From Melioribacteraceae bacterium (GTDB lineage: Bacteria > Bacteroidota > Ignavibacteria > Ignavibacteriales > Melioribacteraceae), in contig JAQICK010000427.1 of the NCBI GenBank assembly GCA_027858595.1, positions 1 through 19,023 on the forward strand: a DNA stretch of 19,023 nucleotides. The letters are read 5' to 3'. The notes beneath the pieces are model-generated. The model worked only from the letters and a program-made list of their open reading frames with translations. It was not told the origin of the DNA and did not search any database. The position numbers were made by a program, and so were the translations under genes. Shown here one piece after another: positions 9,052 through 16,010 of the stretch. The stretch's first letter is position 1, and every line of letters starts with the position of its first letter.

Positions 9052-9054
9052 CAA

Positions 9055-10146
9055 TTATCTAAAAACTCCAAGTCCATTTTCAAGAGCGTACATAACATCC
9101 TCACGTGAGGCTTCAACATCCAGCATAATATTTCCAATATCTTTGAGTAGAACAAATTTAATTTTACCATCTCTGTTTTTCTTATCCCTTTGCATAACAG
9201 AAATTGCACGGTCCAAATTTATTCTTCCAACTTTAATCTCATCCTTAAAAAGCAAAACTAATGCTAACAGTTCTAACATTCTGGATTCTTCAATTAAGCC
9301 AAGTTTAAAAGAGAGAAAAAGTGCGGATGCAATTCCAACAATAACTGCTTGTCCGTGCTTTAGTTTATACTTTGTTCCAACTTCAAAGGCATGTGCAAAT
9401 GTATGACCAAGATTTAACATCTTTCTATTTCCAGCTTCTTTCTCGTCGCAAATTACAACATCGCCTTTAAATCTTACTGATTCATTTATTATTTGTTTTA
9501 ATACTTTTGGATTTTTATCAAAAACATTTTCAATATTTTTTACAATATATTTATAAAAATCCGTGGTAGTTAAAAAGGCATATTTTACAATCTCCCCAAG
9601 CCCAGAAAGGATTTCCTCTCTATTTAATGTCTTGATGAAATCTACATCAATTAAAACAAAGTTTGGTTGATTAAATGCTCCAATAATATTTTTTGTGTTA
9701 CCAAAATTTATTCCAGTCTTTCCTCCAACTGAGCTATCCACAACAGAAAGAAGAGTTGTTGGTACTTGTACATACTGGATTCCCCGTGAAAATGTTGCAG
9801 CTACAAATCCGCAAATATCCCCAATTATTCCTCCACCAATTGCTATCAGTAAAGTATCACGCGAATAATCATTATCCAGCATGTTTTTGTAAATCTTTTG
9901 CATTGTCTGAAAAGATTTCAACTTTTCGTTTACTTCAATAACAAAAAAAATAGCTTTGCCATTATAGGCATCGATAGTTGAATTTATTTGTGTTGTATAT
10001 AGTTTGTAAACATTGCTATCAATTACAAAAAATAGATTTTTATTCAACTTTAGTGATTTAATTTTTTTAGTTAATTGATTAAATATACCATTCCCAAGAA
10101 AAACGTCATATCCATTTTGTGAAAGTTCGATGCTAATTTTTTTCAT
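9055..10146 (-). CDS. aroB: 3-dehydroquinate synthase
   Basis: Second step of the shikimate pathway: converts DAHP to 3-dehydroquinate using NAD+ and zinc, in the cytoplasm. The 363-residue length is normal. The family signature is complete: GGGIIGDICGFVAATFSRG (104-122), then VQVPTTLLSVVDSSVGGKTG (126-145). The probable zinc ligands are Glu185 (GLGEIVKYA), His248 (LGHTFAHAFE) and His264 (KHGQAV). The first 14 nt overlap the end of aroK, so the two are translationally coupled, and the secreted GHL10 gene follows 3 nt downstream. Confidence 0.97.
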   Translation of the reverse strand: MKKISIELSQNGYDVFLGNGIFNQLTKKIKSLKLNKNLFFVIDSNVYKLYTTQINSTIDAYNGKAIFFVIEVNEKLKSFQTMQKIYKNMLDNDYSRDTLLIAIGGGIIGDICGFVAATFSRGIQYVQVPTTLLSVVDSSVGGKTGINFGNTKNIIGAFNQPNFVLIDVDFIKTLNREEILSGLGEIVKYAFLTTTDFYKYIVKNIENVFDKNPKVLKQIINESVRFKGDVVICDEKEAGNRKMLNLGHTFAHAFEVGTKYKLKHGQAVIVGIASALFLSFKLGLIEESRMLELLALVLLFKDEIKVGRINLDRAISVMQRDKKNRDGKIKFVLLKDIGNIMLDVEASREDVMYALENGLGVFR

Positions 10147-10693
10147 GTATGACTCTATTTAATAATTTTGCTAATTTGTCAACGGTAATGCCAATGCTCG
10201 ATTGATCGGTATCAATATGAATATCTGCTTCAAGATAGTATGGTTCTCGTAGCGTTAAATATTTATCAATTCGGTCAATAAAGTCTTGTGGTTTTGGGTT
10301 TTCGGATAAAACTAAATCTCTAAAAATTGGGCGATCAATTTTGTTTTTTATTCGTTTATAAATCATTTCTGGGGATGATTTTAAATAGACTATTTTCCCA
10401 CTATTTTTGAGAATTTCAAGGTTTCTATCAAAAGCGATTGTGCCCCCACCAAGCGAAAGAATTAATTTCTTACTTGTAGAGAATGTTGATAGTAAATTAT
10501 GCTCAAGATCTCTGAAATATTCTTCTCCGTTTGTGTTAAAAATTTCAACGACAGTTTTTCCTTCTTTATCTTCAATAACTCTATCAAGGTCATTAAATTC
10601 CCAACCGAGTACATTTGCTAAAATAGGGCCAATAGTACTTTTGCCACTTGTCATAAAACCGGTTAAATAAATTCTTTCTATTTGTGTTTCCAT
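10133..10693 (-). CDS. aroK: Shikimate kinase
   Basis: Phosphorylates shikimate to shikimate 3-phosphate with ATP. The 186-residue protein has the Walker A loop GFMTSGKST (12-20), the shikimate-binding Asp in NDLD (34-37), Arg61 in YFRDLE, the LGGGT motif (81-85), RPIF (121-124) at the LID and Arg149 in TLREPYY. Length is slightly above the usual 170-175. The start ATG at 10693 follows AGGATATA. It opens the aroK-aroB-GHL10 operon and is divergent from the 56-residue gene. Confidence 0.96.
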   Translation of the reverse strand: METQIERIYLTGFMTSGKSTIGPILANVLGWEFNDLDRVIEDKEGKTVVEIFNTNGEEYFRDLEHNLLSTFSTSKKLILSLGGGTIAFDRNLEILKNSGKIVYLKSSPEMIYKRIKNKIDRPIFRDLVLSENPKPQDFIDRIDKYLTLREPYYLEADIHIDTDQSSIGITVDKLAKLLNRVIHEKN

Positions 10694-10805
10694 TATATCC
10701 TAATAAATATCTGCAATGATAAACATATTTATAAACTTAAAAAAGTAATTCATTTTTGATGGCTAATGAATTCATCATTTTCTTTAAAATTCTACAAAAA
10801 TTTTG

Positions 10806-10813
10806 TATGTTTG
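10806..10813 (+). promoter_or_regulatory. Candidate -7 element for the 56-residue gene
   Basis: TATGTTTG matches TAnnTTTG exactly, 27 nt before the ATG, with an unusually strong Shine-Dalgarno AAGGAG (10828-10833) 7 nt before the start. No clear -33 TTG was found. The 147-nt gap shared with divergent aroK otherwise shows only AT-rich sequence. Confidence 0.45.
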
Positions 10814-10840
10814 TAAGCTAAATATACAAGGAGATACACA

Positions 10841-11011
10841 ATGGCTAAAAAGCAAACATTTGCAGATAAAACAAAAGGCAAAGGCAAAGGCAAAGATGCA
10901 GGAATAACTGTTAAATTTGTAAAAACAATTAAAACAGATAGCGGAAGTTACAAATTCAACGAAAGATTTGTAAAAATAGAAGACGCTAGTCAAGTTACTA
11001 CATTGAAATAG
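10841..11011 (+). CDS. Small lysine-rich conserved-looking protein of unknown function (56 aa)
   Basis: ATG 10841 to TAG 11011 encodes MAKKQTFADK, then TKGKGKGKDAG, then a more ordered part with KFVKTIKT, GSYKFNERFVKIED and a C-terminal SQVTTLK. I do not recognise the family with certainty. The layout (MAKK start, then a lysine-rich stretch, then a short beta-rich half with G-S/A-Y) is reminiscent of the small DUF4295 proteins of Bacteroidota that sit near ribosomal protein genes, but this is weak. It is translated from a strong AAGGAG site, has a consensus -7 element, and is closed by a terminator immediately after the stop, which together argue for a real and probably well expressed monocistronic gene. 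No membrane segment, signal peptide or cysteine is present. A basic N-terminus could bind nucleic acid (inference). Confidence 0.8.
   Translation: MAKKQTFADKTKGKGKGKDAGITVKFVKTIKTDSGSYKFNERFVKIEDASQVTTLK
10874..10891 (+). repeat. AAAGGC hexamer repeat (3 copies) in the small gene
   Basis: Three exact tandem copies of AAAGGC encode the KGKGKG stretch, followed by a degenerate AAAGAT. Being a multiple of three, copy-number change would alter the length of the basic tract without breaking the frame. Confidence 0.75.
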
Positions 11012-11034
11012 AGCGGTAAATTTTTACCGCTTTT
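11012..11034 (+). terminator. Intrinsic terminator after the 56-residue gene
   Basis: AGCGGTAAA (11012-11020) and TTTACCGCT (11023-11031) are perfect inverted copies, allowing an 8-bp stem with a four-base loop, followed by TTTT. It starts one base after the stop codon. Confidence 0.85.
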
Positions 11035-11119
11035 CCCCTCTAAAAATAAAGTGTACTGCACAATAAATTAGTAGTATCACTTCAAAAATAATGTGTTTCA
11101 CAAATGGATTGCTTTTCTA

Positions 11120-12472
11120 ATGATTATTCAAAAGAAAATTAAATTCTATGGTTTGAAAGATTTAGATTCTATAGAATATATTAAAAATAAGCTCACCGAT
11201 GAAGAAATATTTGACATTAAAGTTATAGCAAATGTTTTTCCTTTTAGAACAAATAATTACGTTATTGAAGAACTAATTAATTGGGATAATATTCCTAACG
11301 ATCCAATTTTTCAACTGACTTTTATGCAACGTGAAATGCTTGATGACAATCAATTTGCTGAAATGGCCAATTTAATTAGAAGTAATGTTCCAAAAGATGA
11401 AATAAATAGAGTTGCCAAAAAAATTAGATCAGGATTAAATCCACATCCATCTGGACAAATGACAGTTAATGTTCCAATAATGGATAACATCGCTGTTGCT
11501 GGAATACAGCACAAATATAAAGAAACAGCATTAATATTTCCATCTGCTGGGCAAACCTGCCATGCTTATTGTACGTTCTGTTTTCGTTGGGCACAATTTA
11601 TTGGTGATCACGATCTAAAATTTGCTACTGATGAATCTAATAGATTTCAACAATATTTGAAATCACATAGTGAAATTAGCGATGTTTTATTTACTGGTGG
11701 TGACCCTATGGTTATGTCACTTAAAAAATTAGAAACATATTTGTTGCCGTTACTCCAACCAGAGTTTGATCACATTAAAAATATTAGAATTGGAACTAAG
11801 TCTCTTTCCTATTGGCCATATCGTTTTGTTACTGATAAAGATGCCTATGGAATTCTAAATCTTTTTGAAAAAATAATGAATGCTGGAAAGCATCTAGCGT
11901 TTATGGCTCATGTAAATCATGGGAAAGAATTAGAAACGGAAGTGCTTCATAGTGCAGTAAGACGTTTGAGAAATGTTGGGGTTAAAATTAGAACACAATC
12001 TCCAATTATCAAACATATTAATGATTCTGCAGATGTATGGGCAAGCATGTGGCGTAAGCAAGTTAATTTAGGAATGATACCGTATTATATGTTTATTGAG
12101 AGAGAGACTGGTGCTAAGGAATATTTTGAAATCCCTTTGCCTCGTACATTTGAAATTTATAGAGACGCTTTTAAACAAGTCTCTGGATTACAAAGAACAG
12201 CCCGAGGTCCTTTAATGTCTGCATCTCCTGGCAAAGTTGTTATTGAAGGTGTGACAAGAGTAAATGGTGAAAAAGTATTTGTTCTAAATATGTTGCAAGC
12301 ACGTAACCCAGATTGGGTTAAGAGACCTTTCTTTGCAAAGTATGATGAGACTTCTACATGGCTGGAACAACTGACTCCAGCTTTTGGTGAACAGAAATTC
12401 TTTTATGAGGATGAGTTAGATAAGACGCTTAAAGAGAAATCGTATGAGCATGAGAAGGCAAGGCATAGTTAG
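11120..12472 (+). CDS. KamA-family radical SAM aminomutase (lysine 2,3-aminomutase-like, substrate uncertain)
   Basis: Radical SAM, PLP-dependent 2,3-aminomutase-like enzyme of 450 residues. The [4Fe-4S] motif is C147-x3-C151-x2-C154 (TCHAYCTFCFRW), and FTGGDP (191-196) is the SAM-binding glycine motif. By hand alignment to Clostridium lysine 2,3-aminomutase, K372 in SPGKVV is the likely PLP lysine. The two aspartates that hold the lysine side chain there (D293, D330) align with Arg328 and Ser367, so lysine is an unlikely substrate; glutamate 2,3-aminomutase also replaces both (with Lys and Asn). An EpmB role is unlikely because of the length and N-terminal region. The start is uncertain: ATG 11120 is preferred, but GTG 11093 is in frame and neither has a clear ribosome-binding site. 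It is monocistronic and convergent with nfu. Confidence 0.85.
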   Translation: MIIQKKIKFYGLKDLDSIEYIKNKLTDEEIFDIKVIANVFPFRTNNYVIEELINWDNIPNDPIFQLTFMQREMLDDNQFAEMANLIRSNVPKDEINRVAKKIRSGLNPHPSGQMTVNVPIMDNIAVAGIQHKYKETALIFPSAGQTCHAYCTFCFRWAQFIGDHDLKFATDESNRFQQYLKSHSEISDVLFTGGDPMVMSLKKLETYLLPLLQPEFDHIKNIRIGTKSLSYWPYRFVTDKDAYGILNLFEKIMNAGKHLAFMAHVNHGKELETEVLHSAVRRLRNVGVKIRTQSPIIKHINDSADVWASMWRKQVNLGMIPYYMFIERETGAKEYFEIPLPRTFEIYRDAFKQVSGLQRTARGPLMSASPGKVVIEGVTRVNGEKVFVLNMLQARNPDWVKRPFFAKYDETSTWLEQLTPAFGEQKFFYEDELDKTLKEKSYEHEKARHS

Positions 12473-12492
12473 CTCAGATTTGTTGTTTTATT

Positions 12493-12557
12493 ATTTCGAA
12501 CGAATGTGAGAAATCTCATATTTTAAATAGAATTCTCACAAAAAAAGGGTTCGAAAT
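12493..12557. repeat. REP-like palindromic repeat 1
   Basis: Outer arms ATTTCGAAC (12493-12501) and GTTCGAAAT (12549-12557) are exact inverted copies; inner arms GTGAGAA (12506-12512) and TTCTCAC (12533-12539) pair as well. The same arms occur in repeat 2. It sits between the convergent kamA-like and nfu genes and may act as a two-way terminator. It fills most of the 109-nt gap. Confidence 0.8.
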
Positions 12558-12581
12558 GACAAGGTTAAAATACTTGGCTGT

Positions 12582-13124
12582 CTACCCAGAAATTACAGAA
12601 AGGTCTTCGTTAACTTCTCGGCGCAGTAAATTTTCAATTGCAACCAGCGTTCCGCGTATTGAACTTGGGCATGTTCCACAAGCTCCTTGATATCTAATTG
12701 TTAAAGTGTTGTCTTCAAGTCCCAATACTTCCAAACCACCTCCGTCACCAGCAAGAGCTGGTTTAATACGAAGATCTATAATTTCATTTATTTTTTTTAG
12801 AGCAACAGTTTCATCCTCGGATATTCCTTCAATAATTTTTTCTGCAGGAAGAGTTGACATATCTAAAGTGGAAATTATTTCTGCAAAAGGCTTTTGGATC
12901 TTATTCCAACTTACAGTTGGTTCTTTTTCAATTGTTACAAATTTATCCATATAAAAAACTGAAACCACTCCTTCCAATCCAAAAATTTGCTTTGCAAGTG
13001 GGTCACTCTGGGCTTCTACTTTACTTTTAAAACTTCTTGTTTCAATACTTAATAATTTTTCGTTTAATACAAATTTCAACGCTTGTGGATTAGGTGTTAA
13101 ATCCACATCTAATACTTTTAACAT
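12582..13124 (-). CDS. Nfu-type iron-sulfur cluster scaffold/carrier protein
   Basis: Carries and delivers [4Fe-4S] clusters to target proteins in the cytoplasm. The 180-residue protein has an Nfu N-terminal domain (about 1-88, starting MLKVLDVDLTPNPQALKF and with GLEGVVSVFYMDKFVTI at 49-65) and a NifU C-terminal domain (about 105-175) with the cluster-binding C149-G-T-C152 motif and PALAGDGGG (122-130). The start at ATG 13124 follows GAGGAAATA, the best ribosome-binding site on this strand here, and matches the family N-terminus; an upstream in-frame TTG at 13187 would add 21 residues and is rejected. It lies 81 nt after the rsmI-like gene on the same strand, with a small hairpin (13186-13206) between. 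Confidence 0.93.
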   Translation of the reverse strand: MLKVLDVDLTPNPQALKFVLNEKLLSIETRSFKSKVEAQSDPLAKQIFGLEGVVSVFYMDKFVTIEKEPTVSWNKIQKPFAEIISTLDMSTLPAEKIIEGISEDETVALKKINEIIDLRIKPALAGDGGGLEVLGLEDNTLTIRYQGACGTCPSSIRGTLVAIENLLRREVNEDLSVISG

Positions 13125-13185
13125 TATTTCCTCATCAAATATAATTTTTATCTTTCCAATTGTAGGTAAAATAAATTGCTTTTTC

Positions 13186-13206
13186 AAGCGGATACGTTGT
13201 CCGCTT
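13186..13206 (-). other. Hairpin between the rsmI-like gene and nfu
   Basis: AAGCGGA (13186-13192) and TCCGCTT (13200-13206) form a perfect 7-bp stem with a seven-base loop at the very end of the rsmI-like gene. On the minus strand it is followed by GAAAAAGC rather than a T run, so it is more likely a weak attenuator or RNA-stability element than a true terminator. Confidence 0.4.
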
Positions 13207-13913
13207 TATAGCGTGCTTCTATTATTGCCTTTTCTCATTTTTCTATTATCTAATAGAAGAACAAATTCACCTTTGTTTTTTTCTTTTGAAGTTGTTTCAA
13301 TAACCGAACTTACAGTTCCACGAAAGAAAGTTTCTCCGTTCTGTGTTAACTTAAATGCAACAACAACAAATTGATAATTACCAAATGTTCTTTTAATATC
13401 GGATAGCAAAGCTTGTAGTCTGTATGGAGTTTCCATAATAATTAACAATTCAGTCAATGATTTTAATTTTTGGAGTTGTGAGCGGCGAATTTCTTTTTTA
13501 GGCGAGAGCCAACCGTAATAGTAGAAATTATTTAATTCATAACCGGAACCGACAAGAGCCGATAGTAAGGAACTTGCACCAGGGATAGGAATAATTTGGA
13601 TGCCTTTCTCAATTGCTTGGTTTACAAGTATTGTTCCAGGGTCAGAAAAAAGCGGTGTGCCAGCATCAGAAATTAAAGCAGCAGTTTTTCCAGAAAGAAT
13701 TTCTGAAATTGCCTCCGAAGCATCATCACTTTCGTTATGTTCATTAAGTGAAAAAAGTTCTTTTGTTATTTCGTAATATGAAAGTAGTCTTCTAGTTGGT
13801 TTGTATTCCTCACAAATAATTAAGTCAACTTCCTTCAGTGTTTTCAATGCTCTGAGAGTTATATCATCGTAATTACCAATGGGGGTAGATACTATGTAAA
13901 GTTTGTGATTCAT
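13206..13913 (-). CDS. rsmI: RsmI-family 16S rRNA 2'-O-ribose methyltransferase (short form)
   Basis: Member of the tetrapyrrole methylase fold family; RsmI methylates the ribose of C1402 of 16S rRNA with SAM. The family start LYIVSTPIGNYDDITLRAL (5-23) and the SAM-site loop SDAGTPLFSDPG (82-93) are clear, as is IPGASSLLSAL (110-120). The protein is 235 residues, about 50 shorter than E. coli RsmI, and lacks the C-terminal domain. The usual EDTR near residue 35 is replaced by EEYKPTRRLL. It could therefore be a short RsmI orthologue of this lineage or a paralogue with another target. Start ATG 13913; a TATGTTTG -7 element is 48 nt upstream. Confidence 0.78.
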   Translation of the reverse strand: MNHKLYIVSTPIGNYDDITLRALKTLKEVDLIICEEYKPTRRLLSYYEITKELFSLNEHNESDDASEAISEILSGKTAALISDAGTPLFSDPGTILVNQAIEKGIQIIPIPGASSLLSALVGSGYELNNFYYYGWLSPKKEIRRSQLQKLKSLTELLIIMETPYRLQALLSDIKRTFGNYQFVVVAFKLTQNGETFFRGTVSSVIETTSKEKNKGEFVLLLDNRKMRKGNNRSTL

Positions 13914-13961
13914 TTGTTTTGATACTTTATAATTCTTTTGGAATATTTCTTAATCTTACAG

Positions 13962-13969
13962 CAAACATA
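13962..13969 (-). promoter_or_regulatory. Candidate -7 element for the rsmI-like gene
   Basis: The minus strand reads TATGTTTG, an exact TAnnTTTG match, about 48 nt before the ATG at 13913. It directly abuts repeat 2, whose arm would occupy the -33 region; no TTG is seen at the standard spacing. Confidence 0.4.
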
Positions 13970-13971
13970 TT

Positions 13972-14057
13972 TGTCATTTCGAACCTCGATGTTTTTTTAT
14001 CGAAAGCGAGAAATCTTATGAATTTTAAAAGATTTCTCACATCCGTTCGAAATGACA
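13972..14057. repeat. REP-like palindromic repeat 2
   Basis: Outer arms TGTCATTTCGAAC (13972-13984) and GTTCGAAATGACA (14045-14057) are exact inverted copies. Inner arms GAGAAATCTT (14008-14017) and AAGATTTCTC (14029-14038) are also perfect, and a small third hairpin TCGAT/ATCGA lies at 13986-14003. The GTCATTTCGA...GAGAAATC sequence is the pattern of short palindromes dispersed in Bacteroidota genomes. It lies in the gap between proS and the rsmI-like gene. Confidence 0.85.
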
Positions 14058-14091
14058 GTGCTAAAAAATGTACGCTGAAATTTTATAACTT

Positions 14092-14179
14092 TTAATCAGT
14101 CATTTTAAATGCTTCTCTCAGGAATCTTGCCTAGAGCATAAGATTCCCGCTCAAAAAATACGGGAAGGACAGTGATTAA
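14092..14179. repeat. Palindromic repeat 3 (GTCATTCCCG-like family)
   Basis: TTAATCA (14092-14098) and TGATTAA (14173-14179) are inverted. Inside, GGAATCTT (14121-14128) pairs perfectly with AAGATTCC (14140-14147), and TTCCCG (14144-14149) with CGGGAA (14161-14166), giving two competing stems. Its right arm touches the proS stop codon at 14180. It differs in sequence from repeats 1 and 2. Together repeats 2 and 3 explain nearly all of the 266-nt gap 13914-14179. Confidence 0.65.
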
Positions 14180-15868
14180 CTATTTTGCTAATTCTTTCAG
14201 TTTTTCAAGAAGTTTATCTTTCTCAATTAAAACTTTTTCTCCAGTTTGTCGAATTTTAATTTCTACTATATTTTCCTTAATATTCTTTTCACTAATAACA
14301 ACTTGTATCGGAATTCCAATTAGTTCAGCATCGTTAAATTTGAAACCAGGTTTAGCGTCTCTCCTATCATCAAATAGAACGTCGTATCCTTCGTTTTTAA
14401 GTAGCTCGTAAATTTCATTGCTTGTAATCTCAACAATTTCTTTTTTCATATTCAATCCAAGTATCTGAATATCAAATGGAGCTAATGGACCTTTCCAAAC
14501 AATACCTTTATCATCATAATTCTGTTCAATAAAACATGCAAGAACACGATCCAAACCAATTCCATAACTTCCCATTATTATCGGATTTGCCTGTCCATTT
14601 TCATTTAAGAAGTTTGCACCCATTGCTTCTGAGTATTTAGTACCGAGTTTGAAAATATGTCCAAGTTCAATTGCTTTAAATACATCTAGTGTTTTTCCAC
14701 AGCGTGTGCATTCTTCGCCGCTCTCAATTGTTCTCAAATCAGAATACTCAATATTTTCAACATCTCGTTTTAAATCAATTCCACCAATATGGAAATCTGT
14801 TTTGTTAGCACCGCTATAAAAATTATTTCCGTCTTTTAGTCTGTTGTCTGCAATAATACTATTCTTAAAATCAATTGGGCCAATAGAACCAGCTTCTGCT
14901 CCTGTAATTTCAACAAGTTCTTCTGGATGTGCAGGACGAACTTCACCACCAAGAATGGACTCAAGTTTTGTTTCATTTACTTCGTCATTTCCTGACATCA
15001 AAACGAGGATAGGTTTTTTGTCAAAAATATATACTCGTGATTTTGCAGTTTCTCTTTCATCAATTTTTAAGAATTCACAAAGCTCATCAATGCTATGAAT
15101 ATTAGGAGTTGATATTTCAAAATTCTCTTTGCTTTCGCCATTTCGCTTAATCGGTTCAATTACAGATTGAGCAACCTCAACGTTTGCAGCGTATCCACAA
15201 CTTTTGCAATGTGCAACTGTGTCTTCACCTGCATCTGATTTTACCATAAACTCTTCCGACTTACTTCCGCCCATGGCTCCACTAGATGCACCAACTACAA
15301 AATATTCAATTCCGCATCTATCAAAAATATTCTGATATGCTTTGTAATGCTTTGCGTATGATTCATCTAAACCTTCCCAGGTAGAATCAAACGAATATGC
15401 GTCTTTCATCAAAAATTGGCGGCCACGAATTATTCCACTACGAGGGCGTGCTTCATTTCTAAACTTAGTTTGAATCTGATACCAAATCTGTGGCATATCT
15501 TTGTATGATTTCATTGTGCCTTTTGCATGAAATGTCATAATCTCTTCGTGTGTAGGAGCCAAAACATAATCTCTGTTTTTAAGGTGAAACATTGTGTCGC
15601 CAAAAGCTTCAACACGTCCAGTCTCTTCCCATATTTCACGAGGGTTTAATGCAGGCAACAAAAATTCTTGTCCACCAATTGCAACCATTTCTTCATTTAT
15701 AATATTTGATATTTTTTTTATAACTTTGTATCCAAGTGGCAAAAAAGAGTAGATGCCGGCTGAAAGCATTCTTACCATTCCACTTCGTAGCATTAAAATG
15801 TGGCTCGGAATAACAGCATCAGCTGGAACTTCTTTTAAAGTTGGAATAAATGATTTACTAATTTTCAT
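14180..15868 (-). CDS. proS: Proline--tRNA ligase (bacterial type with editing domain)
   Basis: Charges tRNA-Pro. The 562-residue length is normal for the bacterial form. Class II motifs are visible: motif 2 region FRNEARPRSGIIRGRQFLMK (about residues 136-155) and motif 3 GSYGIGLDRVLACF near residue 430. Between them lies the YbaK-like editing insertion (about 225-395) with the GAEAGSIGPID loop that hydrolyses mischarged Ala-tRNA, flanked by the cysteine pairs CKSCGYAANVE and CTRCGKTLD. The C-terminal anticodon-binding domain has LFDDRRDAKPGFKFNDAELI. Start ATG at 15868; a consensus promoter lies upstream at 15905-15934. Confidence 0.97.
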   Translation of the reverse strand: MKISKSFIPTLKEVPADAVIPSHILMLRSGMVRMLSAGIYSFLPLGYKVIKKISNIINEEMVAIGGQEFLLPALNPREIWEETGRVEAFGDTMFHLKNRDYVLAPTHEEIMTFHAKGTMKSYKDMPQIWYQIQTKFRNEARPRSGIIRGRQFLMKDAYSFDSTWEGLDESYAKHYKAYQNIFDRCGIEYFVVGASSGAMGGSKSEEFMVKSDAGEDTVAHCKSCGYAANVEVAQSVIEPIKRNGESKENFEISTPNIHSIDELCEFLKIDERETAKSRVYIFDKKPILVLMSGNDEVNETKLESILGGEVRPAHPEELVEITGAEAGSIGPIDFKNSIIADNRLKDGNNFYSGANKTDFHIGGIDLKRDVENIEYSDLRTIESGEECTRCGKTLDVFKAIELGHIFKLGTKYSEAMGANFLNENGQANPIIMGSYGIGLDRVLACFIEQNYDDKGIVWKGPLAPFDIQILGLNMKKEIVEITSNEIYELLKNEGYDVLFDDRRDAKPGFKFNDAELIGIPIQVVISEKNIKENIVEIKIRQTGEKVLIEKDKLLEKLKELAK

Positions 15869-15904
15869 GTTTGTTTTTCGTTTTTAATGAATAAAATTAA
15901 GTTG

Positions 15905-15934
15905 CAAAAATAGTTAAAGAGTGCGTTAAATCAA
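15905..15934 (-). promoter_or_regulatory. Promoter of proS (-33 and -7 elements)
   Basis: On the minus strand a TTG (15932-15934, within TTTTTG) is followed 19 nt later by TATTTTTG (15905-15912). This matches the Bacteroidota TTG-N19-TAnnTTTG arrangement in full. The -7 element is 37 nt before the proS ATG. It is the best promoter in the window. Confidence 0.6.
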
Positions 15935-15950
15935 AAAGAAGGAAGCTACG

Positions 15951-15982
15951 AGAGATTGTTATCAATCTCTTTCTTATTTTTG
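15951..15982 (+). promoter_or_regulatory. Promoter of the hydrolase operon with a palindrome between -33 and -7
   Basis: TATTTTTG (15975-15982) matches TAnnTTTG exactly, 28 nt before ATG 16011; a TTG at 15956-15958 is 16 nt upstream, one short of the usual range. Overlapping that TTG is a perfect palindrome AGAGATTG-TTAT-CAATCTCT (15951-15970). It could be a repressor operator; read as RNA it is also a hairpin followed by a T-rich tract. Confidence 0.45.
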
Positions 15983-16010
15983 ATTGTTCAATATCAAGCA
16001 CAAGAAATAT

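Noticed and set aside
10720..10727. TATGTTTA as a -7 element for aroK on the minus strand
   Set aside because: Position is suitable (27 nt before the ATG) but the last consensus base is wrong and no -33 element is visible; too weak to call.
10784..10993. 69-codon minus-strand frame over the small gene
   Set aside because: Its low-complexity phenylalanine/cysteine-rich translation is the complement of the lysine-rich gene, which has promoter, ribosome-binding site and terminator on the plus strand.
13136..13143. TATATTTG -7-like element just upstream of nfu on the minus strand
   Set aside because: It is only 11 nt before the nfu ATG, so a transcript starting from it would lose the ribosome-binding site GAGGAAAT; probably chance.
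12473..14180. CRISPR array
   Set aside because: The repeats are single palindromes at unequal distances with no regular spacers, so they are REP-like, not CRISPR.
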